64,000 bases of DNA from Streptomyces hyaluromycini (lineage in GTDB: Bacteria; Actinomycetota; Actinomycetes; Streptomycetales; Streptomycetaceae): positions 88,063 to 152,062 of the forward strand of contig NZ_BCFL01000028.1 of assembly GCF_002217755.1 (NCBI RefSeq), in the 5' to 3' direction. A program made the translations under genes and the position numbers. Below the pieces are notes generated by a model. It saw only the letters and a list, made by a program, of their open reading frames with translations, was not told where the DNA came from and did not search any database. Position 1 is the stretch's first letter. Every line of letters begins with the position of its first letter. Below are positions 32,096-41,119 of the stretch, piece after piece.

Positions 32096-32340
32096 TCAGG
32101 GACGGGGCGTGAACCTGACCGGCTGCGTCTGGATCAGTCAGCCCCGTTCCACCAGGCGCTTGAGCTTGCTACGCACGCCCTCGATGTTCTTGGCGGCGAT
32201 CGGCACGCCGAGCTGTTCGCACACGTCCCGACAGGCCACCGCCCGCGGCGGCGCAGCGATCAGCGTCAGGAACCGCTGGTACTCCGCGGGACCCGACACG
32301 GCAGACGGCGCGGGTTCCCTCCGGTCGTCTCCAACTAGCT
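32096..32340 (-). pseudogene. Broken helix-turn-helix/IS-accessory-like gene with in-frame TGA
   Basis: The translation EYQRFLTLIAAPPRAVACRD, then GVPIAAKNIEGVRSKLKRLVERG, is interrupted by TGA at 32138-32140 and continues LIQTQPVRFTPRP to a second stop at 32096-32098. Relatives I remember from Streptomyces IS-associated ORFs read KLKRLVERGWL at this point, so the TGA is most simply a Trp-to-stop change. The N-terminal side is lost into non-coding sequence. Marks an old insertion. Confidence 0.45.
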
Positions 32341-32556
32341 TGGAATCATTGCGTGTTGAGCCGGGCGCGTTCGTGCACCGGCTACGATCCGATCGGCTCC
32401 GCAAGTCGTCGTCACCCGCGAAACCGGAATCAGAAGTCCGGGAACCGCCGGATGCCCGAGTGGCATCGGTACAGGGGCGAGGCACACGTCGACTCGGCAG
32501 TTCCCCCCGCGGCGCGGGGCATCGCACTGGACGAGCACGCGACGAGGGGCGGGATC

Positions 32557-33441
32557 GTGGCGAATGCGAGAGGCCTGCACATGTGCGGTGCCCTGGTGAT
32601 GTGCGGGTTACTGCTGGTCGGCTGCACAGCTGGCGAAAACGGCGGCGACACGAAGGCCGGGGCGGCTGCGGACGCGCGCACGGGCGGGGCCTCGCCGACG
32701 GCCTCGCCGACCTTCGAAACGGATCCCGCGAAGCAGCCGAGGACCGCGGCCCAGGCCCGGACGCTGATCAGGAAAGTGATCGCCGGCCCGGAGCTGTTCG
32801 GGCAGGGAGTGGTGCGGACGACCCCGTACGAGAGCGACCCGAGCCGCTGGGCACTGCTGGGCGACGGCTGCGCCTGGCAGTCGGAGAACCTGCCCGCTGG
32901 CGTACTGGCCACGCTGACCCGGCACTTCGAAGTGCCCGCCGGGGGCGGCAAGGGGCCGGTGCGGCTGTCGGCCACGATCACCGTGCACCGTACGACGCTG
33001 GACGCGGCCTGGGAGCAGGCCGGAATGGTGGAGGAGTCCTTCGGCTGCCAGAAGGAGCTTCTGCGGCCGGGTGAGCAACTCACGGAACTGAGCTCGACCG
33101 TGTACGCGCGGGGTGAGGGACACAACGACTACAGCGACGAATCGCTGGAGGAGACGGGCCTGTGCGTGAGTGACTCCCGCGGCGGCCCGTATCCGTACAA
33201 GTACGACCAGGCCGCGCTGGGCCCCGTGGTGGTCAGCACCTCCGTGTGCGGGGGCCGGGGACGCGCAGTGGACGAACTGTGGACCCTTGTCCAGAGAGCC
33301 CTGCCCAGGATGCTGCTGAACGTGAAGTACGAGATCGGGAGCCCCGCCGCGTTGGGAGCCGCCTCGCCGGAGCCGGAGACCTCGGCCGGTGCGGGCACGT
33401 CGACGCCGAAGGCGACGTCGGACCCGGAGGAGGGTGCGTGA
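32557..33441 (+). CDS. Lipoprotein with TTA codon, coupled to Ser/Thr kinases
   Basis: 294-aa predicted lipoprotein: GTG start (32557) with GAGGGGCGGG upstream, a short hydrophobic segment MCGALVMCGLLL and lipobox LVGC, then a Thr/Ala-rich linker and an unrecognised extracytoplasmic domain with six or so cysteines (for example GDGCAWQSE, SFGCQKEL, GLCVSDS, TSVCGGRG). Codon 18, inside the signal peptide, is TTA (32608-32610), so translation needs bldA tRNA. Its stop overlaps the kinase start by one base (TGATG). It may be a surface partner or sensor for the kinases; that is inference. Confidence 0.85.
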   Translation: MANARGLHMCGALVMCGLLLVGCTAGENGGDTKAGAAADARTGGASPTASPTFETDPAKQPRTAAQARTLIRKVIAGPELFGQGVVRTTPYESDPSRWALLGDGCAWQSENLPAGVLATLTRHFEVPAGGGKGPVRLSATITVHRTTLDAAWEQAGMVEESFGCQKELLRPGEQLTELSSTVYARGEGHNDYSDESLEETGLCVSDSRGGPYPYKYDQAALGPVVVSTSVCGGRGRAVDELWTLVQRALPRMLLNVKYEIGSPAALGAASPEPETSAGAGTSTPKATSDPEEGA

Positions 33442-35597
33442 TGGAGCGTCTGCTTCCCTCCGATCCGTCCCGCCTCGGCGGCCACCGGCTGCTGGGACGG
33501 CTGGGCGCCGGCGGCATGGGCGTGGTCTACCTGGCCCGTACCGAGGCCGGGGACCTGGCCGCGGTGAAGGTGATCCAGCCGGAGTACGCCGACCAGGCGG
33601 AGTTCCGGGCCCGGTTCCGCCGGGAGGTGGTCTCCGCCCGGCGGGTGGACAGCCCGTGGGTGGTGCCGGTGGTGGGCGCCGACACCGAGGCCGGGGCACC
33701 GTGGCTGGCCACGGCGTTCGTGCCGGGTCCGTCGCTGGCCGAGGCGGTCGTGGCCTGCGGGCCGCTGCCGACGCGCGCGGTGCGGATACTGGGCAAGGTG
33801 CTGGCGCGGGCGCTGGCCGCGGTGCACGACGCCGCTCTGGTGCACCGGGACGTCAAACCCGGCAACATCCTGCTCGCCCTCGACGGGCCCCGGCTGATCG
33901 ACTTCGGCATCGCGCGGCCCACGGCTGCCGAGGAGACGGAACTGACCTCGGACAGCGTGGTGGTGGGCACGCCCGGTTTCCTCTCCCCCGAGCAGGCGCG
34001 GGCCCTGGAGGTCGGCCCGGCGAGCGATGTGTTCTCCTTCGGCTGCGTGCTGGCGTACGCGGCCACCGGCCGGCCTCCGTTCGGCACCGGCACGGCGGAC
34101 GCGTTGCTTTACCGGACCGTCCATGACACGCCGGACCTGGACGGCATCGACGACGCCGAACTGCGCACGCTGCTTCAGCGCTGCCTGGACAAGGAGCCCG
34201 CGGCCCGGCCCACGGCGGCCGAGGCGGACACGGAACTGGTGGAGGACGCCCCGGCCGACTCCATCGACTGGCTGCCGGACGCGGTGGTCACCATGGTCGC
34301 GGACCGGTCCGCCGAGATGCTGGCCCTGCCCGGCGTCGAACCGACCGAGGTCTCCGCGGGCGACGGGCCGGACACCGGTGCCGGGGCGCCGGGGCGCCGC
34401 CGGGTCCTGGCACTGGCCGCAGGCGGCGCGGCCCTGCTCGCGGCGGGCGGCGGCGCTGCCCTCTGGGCGGCGCTGCGCGGCGACGACAAGCAGGATGCGG
34501 CGGCGCGGTCCACCGGCCGGCGCTGGGTCCTGGGCGTCCACGCGGACCTGAGCGGACCGCAGAAGGAGGCCGGGACGGCACAGGAGCGCGCCGCCCGGCT
34601 GGCCGTGGAGCAGTTCAATTCCCGCGAGGACAAGCCGTTCACCCTCGCTCTCCGGGTGGCGGATGACCGGGGTGAGGCGGCCCGGGCGGAGCAGGTGGCC
34701 AGGCAGCTGACCGGCGAGGACGATGTGCTCGCCGTCCTCGGCCCCACCGGCTACGCCTCGGCCGAGGCCGCCCTGGAGGTCTACGAGGGAGCCGGGCTCC
34801 CGGTGCTGACCGTGTCCGAACTCTCCCTCACCGCCGCGGAGTCGGCCCTGCTGGCTGAACCGAAGGCGTATTTCCGGACCGCGCCCATGGCCGCCTTCGC
34901 CGTCTACAACGCCGTCTTCACCCTGGCCGCCCTGGGTTCCCGCCGCCCGGGCCTGCTGATCGACCGCGCGGGGCGGATCACCGGCCTGGAGTCCGCGCAG
35001 ATCGTCCGCGACACCTCCCGCGCCCACGGAACCGGCCTGTACGCCAGGGTCGTGCCCGCCGCCGCGCCGGACGCGTCCGTGGTGGTCGCCGACATGCTCG
35101 CCCACGACATCGACGGCTTCTTCTGCACCGGCACCCCCGAGCGCGCCGCCAAGGTCGCCCGCGCCCTGGCCGACCGGGGCTTCACGGGGCCACGTTTCCT
35201 GGACGCGCCCACGGCCACCGCGGCCTTCATCACCGCGGCGGGGGACGCGGCCGACGGCTGGCAGACCCTGACCCCGTACAGCAGCCCGGACGCCACACCC
35301 GTACGTGCCTTCGCCACCGCCTACCGCAAGCGCTACGGCAGCGCACCGGGTGTCTGGGCGCCGGAGGCCTACGACACCGCCCGCCTCGTCGCCGACCGGC
35401 TCACCGCCCTGGCCCGGGAGGGCGTCGGACGCCCCAGCCGCGCCCAGGTCACCAAGGCCCTCGCCAAGGCCCGGTTCAAAGGGCTGACCACGACGTACGC
35501 GTTCAACAAGAACAAGGAGCTCACCACGCAGCACACGTACCACTACCGGGTCGACGGCGGCCGGTTCGCCTACGTCGGCACGCTGCCCGCGTCCTGA
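33441..35597 (+). CDS. Ser/Thr protein kinase fused to periplasmic-binding-protein domain (first copy)
   Basis: 718-aa membrane kinase. Cytoplasmic Hanks-type domain at residues 12-275: glycine loop GAGGMG (22-27), AVKVI Lys, catalytic VHRDVKPGNILL, DFGIA, and VVGTPGFLSPEQA activation end. One TM segment at about 318-338. Outside, residues 355-718 match the type 1 branched-chain amino-acid/ligand-binding receptor family: LGVHADLSGPQKEAGTAQER at its front, then VLGPTGYASAEAALEVYEG and YRKRYGSAPGVWAPEAYDTA. This gives a one-protein receptor kinase for a small extracellular ligand. It is translationally coupled to the lipoprotein and followed by a paralogue. Confidence 0.93.
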   Translation: MERLLPSDPSRLGGHRLLGRLGAGGMGVVYLARTEAGDLAAVKVIQPEYADQAEFRARFRREVVSARRVDSPWVVPVVGADTEAGAPWLATAFVPGPSLAEAVVACGPLPTRAVRILGKVLARALAAVHDAALVHRDVKPGNILLALDGPRLIDFGIARPTAAEETELTSDSVVVGTPGFLSPEQARALEVGPASDVFSFGCVLAYAATGRPPFGTGTADALLYRTVHDTPDLDGIDDAELRTLLQRCLDKEPAARPTAAEADTELVEDAPADSIDWLPDAVVTMVADRSAEMLALPGVEPTEVSAGDGPDTGAGAPGRRRVLALAAGGAALLAAGGGAALWAALRGDDKQDAAARSTGRRWVLGVHADLSGPQKEAGTAQERAARLAVEQFNSREDKPFTLALRVADDRGEAARAEQVARQLTGEDDVLAVLGPTGYASAEAALEVYEGAGLPVLTVSELSLTAAESALLAEPKAYFRTAPMAAFAVYNAVFTLAALGSRRPGLLIDRAGRITGLESAQIVRDTSRAHGTGLYARVVPAAAPDASVVVADMLAHDIDGFFCTGTPERAAKVARALADRGFTGPRFLDAPTATAAFITAAGDAADGWQTLTPYSSPDATPVRAFATAYRKRYGSAPGVWAPEAYDTARLVADRLTALAREGVGRPSRAQVTKALAKARFKGLTTTYAFNKNKELTTQHTYHYRVDGGRFAYVGTLPAS

Positions 35598-35615
35598 CGG
35601 CGGCGGGAGCAGGCG

Positions 35616-37850
35616 ATGCGTGCGCTGCGGGCCGAGGACCCCGAGACACTCGGCGGGCACCGGCTGCTCGCCCGGCTCGGAGCCGGCGGCATGGGCACGG
35701 TCTATCTGGCCCGCGCCGCCGACGGGGCACTCGTCGCCGTGAAGATGATCCGCGCCGAGTACGCCGCGGATCCCGCCTTCCGGGCCCGCTTCCGCCGCGA
35801 GGTACGGCTCGCCACCGGGCTCGACGGCCGCTGGGTGGTGCCGGTGACGGCCGCCGACACCGAGGCGCGCGAGCCATGGCTCGCCACCGCCTTCGTGCCC
35901 GGCCCGTCACTGGCCGAGACGGTCGACGGACACGGCCCGCTGCCCGCGCACACCGTCGTCGTACTCGGCGCGCGTCTGGCGCACGCACTGGCCGAGGTGC
36001 ACGCGGCGGGCCTGGTCCACCGCGACGTCAAACCCGGCAACATCCTGCTCGCCCACGACGGGCCCCGGCTGATCGACTTCGGCATCGCCCAAGGCACCGG
36101 CACCACCGCGCTGACCGCCCCCGACGTGATCATCGGCACCCCCGGCTACCTCTCCCCCGAACAGGCCCGGCCCCATGAGGGCGAGGTGGGCCCGCCCGGC
36201 GACGTCTTCTCCCTCGGCTGCGTGCTGGCGTACGCGGCCACGGGCCGACGGCCGTTCGGCACCGGCGACGCGGCCGCGGTCCTGTACCGCACCGTCCACG
36301 AGAACCCCGACCTCACCGGCCTGGACCGTCTCCTGCCGCCACCGGTGCACGAGGCGATCACCGGTTGCCTCGCCAAAGACCCCCGGCACCGGCCCACGGC
36401 CGCCGAACTCCGTGACGCGTTCGAGGCGGTGACCGTCCGGGCACCGGACGCCGGCCGGGCGCCGGGCGGAGCGGAGGGGCACGGCACGAGCCGGGGTGCC
36501 GGACCCCACGGGCAGGGCGACTGGCTGCCTCCCGAGGTGCTGCGGCTGGTGGCCGACCGTTCCTCCCGCGCCCTCAACCCGCCGCCGCGCCCGCCGGCCG
36601 CCCCGGACCCGTCTCCCCCGGAGCCGGTCCAGAGGCTGCCCCGGCGCCGCATTATCGCGATCGGCGGCTTGGCGGTCGCCGCCTCGGGCACCGGCGCCGC
36701 CGTACTGCTGAGCCGACGGAACACCGCGGCGCCGGCCGGCACGCCCCGCACCGTGCCGACGCACACCATCGGCTTCCAGGCCGACCTGACAGGGCTTCAG
36801 AAGGACTCCGGAACAGCGCAGGAACGCGGGGCCGCCCTCGCCGTCACCACCCACAACGCACGCGCCGACGCCTCCTTCCGCCTCGCCCTGGCCAGGTACG
36901 ACGACCGAGGCGAGACCGCGCGGGCGAAGGACGCGGCCCGCAGCCTGCTCGCCCGGTCCGCCCTCCGTGCGGTCGTCGGCCCCACCACGACCGCCGCCGC
37001 ACGCGCCGCGGGTACGCTCTACGCGGCCGCGTCGACACCATTCGTGCTCGTGTCGGTCGACGCCGACGAGGCCGGGCTGTCCGGGGACTCCCTACGGCGC
37101 ACACTGTGCGAGACCAGGACATCGGGTTCCGAGCGCGCCCTGCCGGTCATCCTCTACCTGACCCGGGTGCACGCCACGCGCCGCACCGCCGTCATCGAGG
37201 ACCAGGCCGCGGGACAGACGGCCTGGGACACCAGCCAGTACATCCGCGAGGCACCGCCCGGCGAGGGCACGGTCACCGTCCATCCCGTGGCAGCCGGCAC
37301 CGACGACTTCCGCCCGGCCGTCGCCAAGGCCCTGGCCACCGACCCGCAGGCCGTCATCCACGCCGGTGTCTCCCCGAGCCGGGCCGCAGCCTGCGCCCGC
37401 GCCCTGGCCGCGGCCGGATTCACCGGTCCCCGCATGGGATTCGAGCCCGTCATGCGTCCGGCCTTCCTCGCCGCGGCGGGCGATGCGGCCGAGGGCTGGA
37501 TATGCGAAGCCCCGTACACCGAACCGCAGTCGGCCGGCACCAAGGCGTCCAAGGCGTTCACCGCCGCGTACCGCAAACGCTACGGCCAGGCACCCGGAAC
37601 CTGGGCCGCCGAGGCCTACGACGCCGTCGGCCTGATCGCCCGCGTCCTCGACGCACTCGGGGGCGGCGCGGGAATCGAGCCCGGCCAGGTCGCCGAACGC
37701 CTCTTCCGCACTGCCTACGACGGCGTGGCCAAGCCGATCCGCTTCACGCAGGACGCCACGCACACGCTGAACGCGGAGAAGGCGAGCTTCCTCTACCAGG
37801 CCAGGGACGGGAATTTCCGGTTCCTGGGGCGATACGACCAGGCACGATGA
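35616..37850 (+). CDS. Ser/Thr protein kinase fused to periplasmic-binding-protein domain (second copy)
   Basis: 744-aa paralogue of the preceding gene, 18 bases downstream, with GGGAGCAGG before the ATG. Kinase: GAGGMG, AVKMI, VHRDVKPGNILL, DFGIA, IIGTPGYLSPEQA. A Pro-rich juxtamembrane region of about 60 residues is longer than in copy 1. TM at about 344-367. Outer domain: FQADLTGLQKDSGTAQERG, VVGPTTTAAARAAGTLYAA and YRKRYGQAPGTWAAEAYDA. The divergent ligand-binding loops suggest two related but different ligands, or a heteromeric receptor. Substrate proteins unknown. Confidence 0.93.
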   Translation: MRALRAEDPETLGGHRLLARLGAGGMGTVYLARAADGALVAVKMIRAEYAADPAFRARFRREVRLATGLDGRWVVPVTAADTEAREPWLATAFVPGPSLAETVDGHGPLPAHTVVVLGARLAHALAEVHAAGLVHRDVKPGNILLAHDGPRLIDFGIAQGTGTTALTAPDVIIGTPGYLSPEQARPHEGEVGPPGDVFSLGCVLAYAATGRRPFGTGDAAAVLYRTVHENPDLTGLDRLLPPPVHEAITGCLAKDPRHRPTAAELRDAFEAVTVRAPDAGRAPGGAEGHGTSRGAGPHGQGDWLPPEVLRLVADRSSRALNPPPRPPAAPDPSPPEPVQRLPRRRIIAIGGLAVAASGTGAAVLLSRRNTAAPAGTPRTVPTHTIGFQADLTGLQKDSGTAQERGAALAVTTHNARADASFRLALARYDDRGETARAKDAARSLLARSALRAVVGPTTTAAARAAGTLYAAASTPFVLVSVDADEAGLSGDSLRRTLCETRTSGSERALPVILYLTRVHATRRTAVIEDQAAGQTAWDTSQYIREAPPGEGTVTVHPVAAGTDDFRPAVAKALATDPQAVIHAGVSPSRAAACARALAAAGFTGPRMGFEPVMRPAFLAAAGDAAEGWICEAPYTEPQSAGTKASKAFTAAYRKRYGQAPGTWAAEAYDAVGLIARVLDALGGGAGIEPGQVAERLFRTAYDGVAKPIRFTQDATHTLNAEKASFLYQARDGNFRFLGRYDQAR

Positions 37851-38109
37851 GCAGCAGCGACGGGAAGACCACCGCCACGGACCGGCGCGGATTCCCCGCA
37901 GCGGCTGGGCCCGTACGTCAGCACGGCCGGACACCCCCCTTGCGTTGGACCGGCGCAGGGTCCGCCGGATACACACCGCGTCCGGCATCCGCCGGAGTGG
38001 GCGATGCACAAGGGTCCGGCAGACGGGCGCGCAGCTCGCCCCCCCCCTCGGCTCCCGGGCCGGGAAAACCCGCTCGCCAGAGCTGCAAGCACACTGCTTG
38101 GCTCACCCC

Positions 38110-38544
38110 ATGAGTGAACTTCGCATCCGCTGCGCCGCCCTCTCAGACGTCGACATCGTGCTGCGGTTCTGGCGCGACGCCGCCGAAGGAACGAGCATCA
38201 GCGACGACCGCGGCGGGGTGGACCGCCTCCTCGCCACGGACCCCGCGGCCCTGCTCCTCGCCGAACTGGACGGTGAACTCGTCGGCACGGTGATAGCGGG
38301 CTTCGACGGCTGGCGCTGCCATCTGTACCGGCTGGCCGTGCATCCCGAGCGACGCCGCCGGGGCATCGGGTCGGCCCTGCTGACAGCCGCGGAGGAGCGC
38401 TTCGTACGGCTCGGCGGGCGGCGCGGGGACGCGATGGTGCTGGTGCGCAACGAGACCGCGCACCATGCCTGGCGGGGAGCGGGGTACCAGCCCCAGGAGC
38501 AGTGGCGGCGGTGGGTGAAGCCGCTGACGGACGGCGATCACTGA
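38110..38544 (+). CDS. GNAT-family N-acetyltransferase
   Basis: 144-aa acetyltransferase. Acetyl-CoA loop: YRLAVHPERRRRGIGSALL; the C-terminal strand has NETAHHAWRGAGYQPQEQW. The start MSELRIRCAALSDVD at 38110 is the normal GNAT opening; upstream reading is not homologous. About 260 bases separate it from the kinase gene, with nothing recognisable. Substrate unknown. Confidence 0.88.
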   Translation: MSELRIRCAALSDVDIVLRFWRDAAEGTSISDDRGGVDRLLATDPAALLLAELDGELVGTVIAGFDGWRCHLYRLAVHPERRRRGIGSALLTAAEERFVRLGGRRGDAMVLVRNETAHHAWRGAGYQPQEQWRRWVKPLTDGDH

Positions 38545-38551
38545 GGTAACT

Positions 38552-38695
38552 TTGCCGATCCTTTACCATTGAGGGAGCCGTCGATCCTCGAAAGGTGCGT
38601 GAGCGTCTCCCCATGGGCGAGCCTCCCAGTCCTGCCCCCCGCCGACACCGCGCGGTCCCGTCCGCCCTGTCCGATCATGGGACGGAGGTGACCCG
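38552..38695 (+). promoter_or_regulatory. Long leader of the CorC-family operon with possible ribosome-site hairpin
   Basis: The -10-like TTTACCATT is near 38561. The following 120 bases are non-coding with several inverted repeats. CCGTCC (about 38656-38661) can pair with GGACGG (about 38680-38685), directly touching the AGGTGA ribosome site of the ATG at 38696. It does not match the M-box motifs I know. A cis-acting metal or attenuation element is possible, since the operon encodes CorC/CNNM-type proteins. Confidence 0.35.
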
Positions 38696-40030
38696 ATGAC
38701 CGAAGTGCTCCTCCTGCTGGTGGCGATCCTGCTGTCGCTCGCCTGCGGTGCCTTCGTCGCGGCCGAGTTCTCGCTGACCACGGTCGAGCGCGGCGAGCTG
38801 GAGCGCGCCGTGGAGCGCGGCGAGCGCGGGGCGGCGGGGGCCCTCAAGGCCGTACGGAGCCTGACGTTCCAGCTCTCGGGGGCGCAGCTCGGCATCACGG
38901 TCACCAATCTGGTGGTCGGCATGCTCGCCGAGCCCTCGATCGCCAAGCTGCTGGCCGGCCCGCTGGAGGCGGTGGGCGTCGGCGCGTCGGCGGCGAGCTC
39001 GCTCGCGCTGGTGATCGGCACCGCGCTGTCCACGGTGTTCCTGATGGTCGTCGGCGAGCTGGTGCCCAAGAACTGGGCGATCTCCGCGCCGCTGGCCGTG
39101 GCCAAGCGGGTGGGCAACGCCCAACGCTGGTTCAGCGCGGCCTTCCGTCCGTTCATCACACATCTCAACAACACCGCGAACCGGCTGGTACGACGGCTGG
39201 GCATCGAGCCCGCCGAGGAGCTGGCCTCCGCGCGCGGGCCCCAGGAGCTGGCCGCCCTGGCCCGGCACTCGGCCAAGCAGGGCGCGCTGGAGGCGGACAC
39301 CGCCGAGCTGTTCGTGCGCACGCTCAACCTCGCCGATCTCACGGCCGAGAACGTGATGACCCCGCGCGTCCAGGTCGTCGCCCTGGAGGTCCGGGCGACC
39401 TGCGAGGACGTGGCGAACGCGACCCGGGCGACCGGCCTGTCCCGCTTCCCGGTCTACGAGGACAGCCTGGACTCAGTCGTCGGCACCGCCCACATCAAGG
39501 ACATCCTGACCATGCCCGCCGAGGAGCGGTCCCGGGTCCGGGTCGCCCAGGTGATGCGCGAACCCCTGCTGGTCCCCGAGTCCCTCACCGTCGACCGCCT
39601 CCTGGACCGCCTCGGCGGCCGGCGCACCATGGCCGTCGTGATCGACGAGTACGGCGGTACGGCCGGGGTCGCCACCCTGGAGGACATCGTCGAGGAGGTC
39701 GTCGGCGAGGTCCGCGACGAGCACGACCCGCACGAGACGCCCGACCTGGCCCCCGCCGGCGCCGACGCGACGGGCCGCTCGCTCTACTCGGCCGACGGCG
39801 CGGCCCGCATGGACCAGCTCGCGCGCGTGGGCCTGCGGGCGCCCGAGGGGCCCTACGAGACGCTGGCCGGGCTGGTCGCGGCCGAGCTGGGCCGGATACC
39901 CGAGGCCGGGGACGGCGTCGAGGTCGCCGGCTGGCGGCTGGACGTGGTGGACGCGTCGGGGCGCCGGGCGGCCCGGGTGCTGCTGCACGCGCCGCTCGCC
40001 GACGAGACGGAGCAGGAGGGGCAGCGGTGA
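38696..40030 (+). CDS. CorC/HlyC (CNNM/UPF0053) membrane protein, first copy
   Basis: 444-aa membrane protein: DUF21 domain with four TM segments (first LLLLVAILLSLACGAFVAAE), a CBS pair (ENVMTPRVQVVALE, LSRFPVYEDSLDSVVGTAHI, VIDEYGGTAGVATLEDIVEE) and a C-terminal CorC_HlyC domain. The family is linked to Mg2+/Co2+ efflux or homeostasis; the name hemolysin is historical. The GTG of the next gene overlaps its stop (GTGA), so both are made together. Confidence 0.93.
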   Translation: MTEVLLLLVAILLSLACGAFVAAEFSLTTVERGELERAVERGERGAAGALKAVRSLTFQLSGAQLGITVTNLVVGMLAEPSIAKLLAGPLEAVGVGASAASSLALVIGTALSTVFLMVVGELVPKNWAISAPLAVAKRVGNAQRWFSAAFRPFITHLNNTANRLVRRLGIEPAEELASARGPQELAALARHSAKQGALEADTAELFVRTLNLADLTAENVMTPRVQVVALEVRATCEDVANATRATGLSRFPVYEDSLDSVVGTAHIKDILTMPAEERSRVRVAQVMREPLLVPESLTVDRLLDRLGGRRTMAVVIDEYGGTAGVATLEDIVEEVVGEVRDEHDPHETPDLAPAGADATGRSLYSADGAARMDQLARVGLRAPEGPYETLAGLVAAELGRIPEAGDGVEVAGWRLDVVDASGRRAARVLLHAPLADETEQEGQR

Positions 40031-41040
40031 CCGTCGTACAACTGCTGATCGGTCTTGCGACGCTGGTCGTGAACGCGTTCTTCGTCGGCGCCGAGTTCGC
40101 GCTGATCTCCGTGCGCCGCTCCCAGATCGAGCCGCACGCCGAGGCGGGCGACCGGCGGGCCAAGAACGTGCTGTGGGGGCTGGAGCACGTGTCCGCGCTC
40201 CTGGCCGCTGCCCAGCTCGGCATCACGCTGTGCACGCTGGTGCTGGGTGTGGTCGCGGAGCCCGCGATCGCGCACCTCCTGGAGCCGGTGTTCCACGCGC
40301 TCGGCGTGCCCGCCGGCGTCGGCCATGCCGTGTCCTTCGTGATCGCGCTGGCCCTCGCGACCTATCTGCACATGCTGCTGGGCGAGATGGTGCCGAAGAA
40401 CGTGGCACTGGCCGAGCCGGTGCGCAGCGCGCTGCTCCTCGGCCCTCCCCTGGTCGCGCTGTCCCGGGCGCTGCGCCCGGTGATCTTCACGATCAACGCC
40501 TTCGCGAACGGCCTGCTCAGGCTGCTCCGGGTGGAGACCAGGGACGAGGTCTCGGCGACCTTCACGGACACCGAACTCGCCGAGATCGTCAGGGACGCCA
40601 GTGAGGCGGGCCTGATCGACGACCGGGCGCAGGAGCGGCTGCGCGACGCCCTGGAGCTGGGCCGCCGGCCGGTGCGGGACGTGGTGGTGCCGCTGGAACG
40701 CGTCGTCTACGCGCGCGTGGGCGTCACCCCGGAGGAGCTGGAGCGGCTGTCGGCGGAGTCGGGGTTCTCCCGCTTCCCGGTGGTGGACGAGGGACGGCGG
40801 ATCGTCGGCTATCTGCACGTCAAGGACGCGCTGGACGCCTCGCCCCGGGACGAGGCGTTCCGGCTGCGGGACATGCGGCCGATCGCCCGGGTACGGGAGA
40901 GCACACCGCTGGACGACGTGCTCACCGCGATGCGCGGCAGCCGCACCCACCTGGCGGGCCTACTCGGCGACGACGGGCGGCTGGCGGGGCTGGTGACGAT
41001 GGAGGACGTGCTGCGGGAGCTGTTCGGGCAGCACGCGTAG
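40027..41040 (+). CDS. CorC/HlyC (CNNM/UPF0053) membrane protein, second copy
   Basis: 337-aa paralogue: DUF21 TM domain (IGLATLVVNAFFVGAEFALI, then TYLHMLLGEMVPKNVALAEP) and a CBS pair (DVVVPLERVVYARVG, FSRFPVVDEGRRIVGYLHV, LVTMEDVLRELFG). It lacks the C-terminal CorC_HlyC domain present in copy 1. Two different subunits made from overlapping genes suggest a hetero-oligomer. Confidence 0.92.
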   Translation: MTVVQLLIGLATLVVNAFFVGAEFALISVRRSQIEPHAEAGDRRAKNVLWGLEHVSALLAAAQLGITLCTLVLGVVAEPAIAHLLEPVFHALGVPAGVGHAVSFVIALALATYLHMLLGEMVPKNVALAEPVRSALLLGPPLVALSRALRPVIFTINAFANGLLRLLRVETRDEVSATFTDTELAEIVRDASEAGLIDDRAQERLRDALELGRRPVRDVVVPLERVVYARVGVTPEELERLSAESGFSRFPVVDEGRRIVGYLHVKDALDASPRDEAFRLRDMRPIARVRESTPLDDVLTAMRGSRTHLAGLLGDDGRLAGLVTMEDVLRELFGQHA

Positions 41041-41119
41041 GCCGCACCGGCGGAGGTGCCGTCGCCGGGGGGAGTGACCGACTGGCGGGTATGCGCCCCG
41101 GGATACCATCTCTGTCGCC

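Noticed and set aside
33129..35660. 843-aa minus-strand ORF opposite the first kinase
   Set aside because: Shadow ORF; the plus strand has all kinase motifs and the binding-protein domain.
38552..38695. M-box (ykoK) magnesium riboswitch before the CorC-family operon
   Set aside because: The conserved M-box words GGTGAGGCTCC and CGCCAATGGGTCAA are absent; kept only as an unclassified leader.
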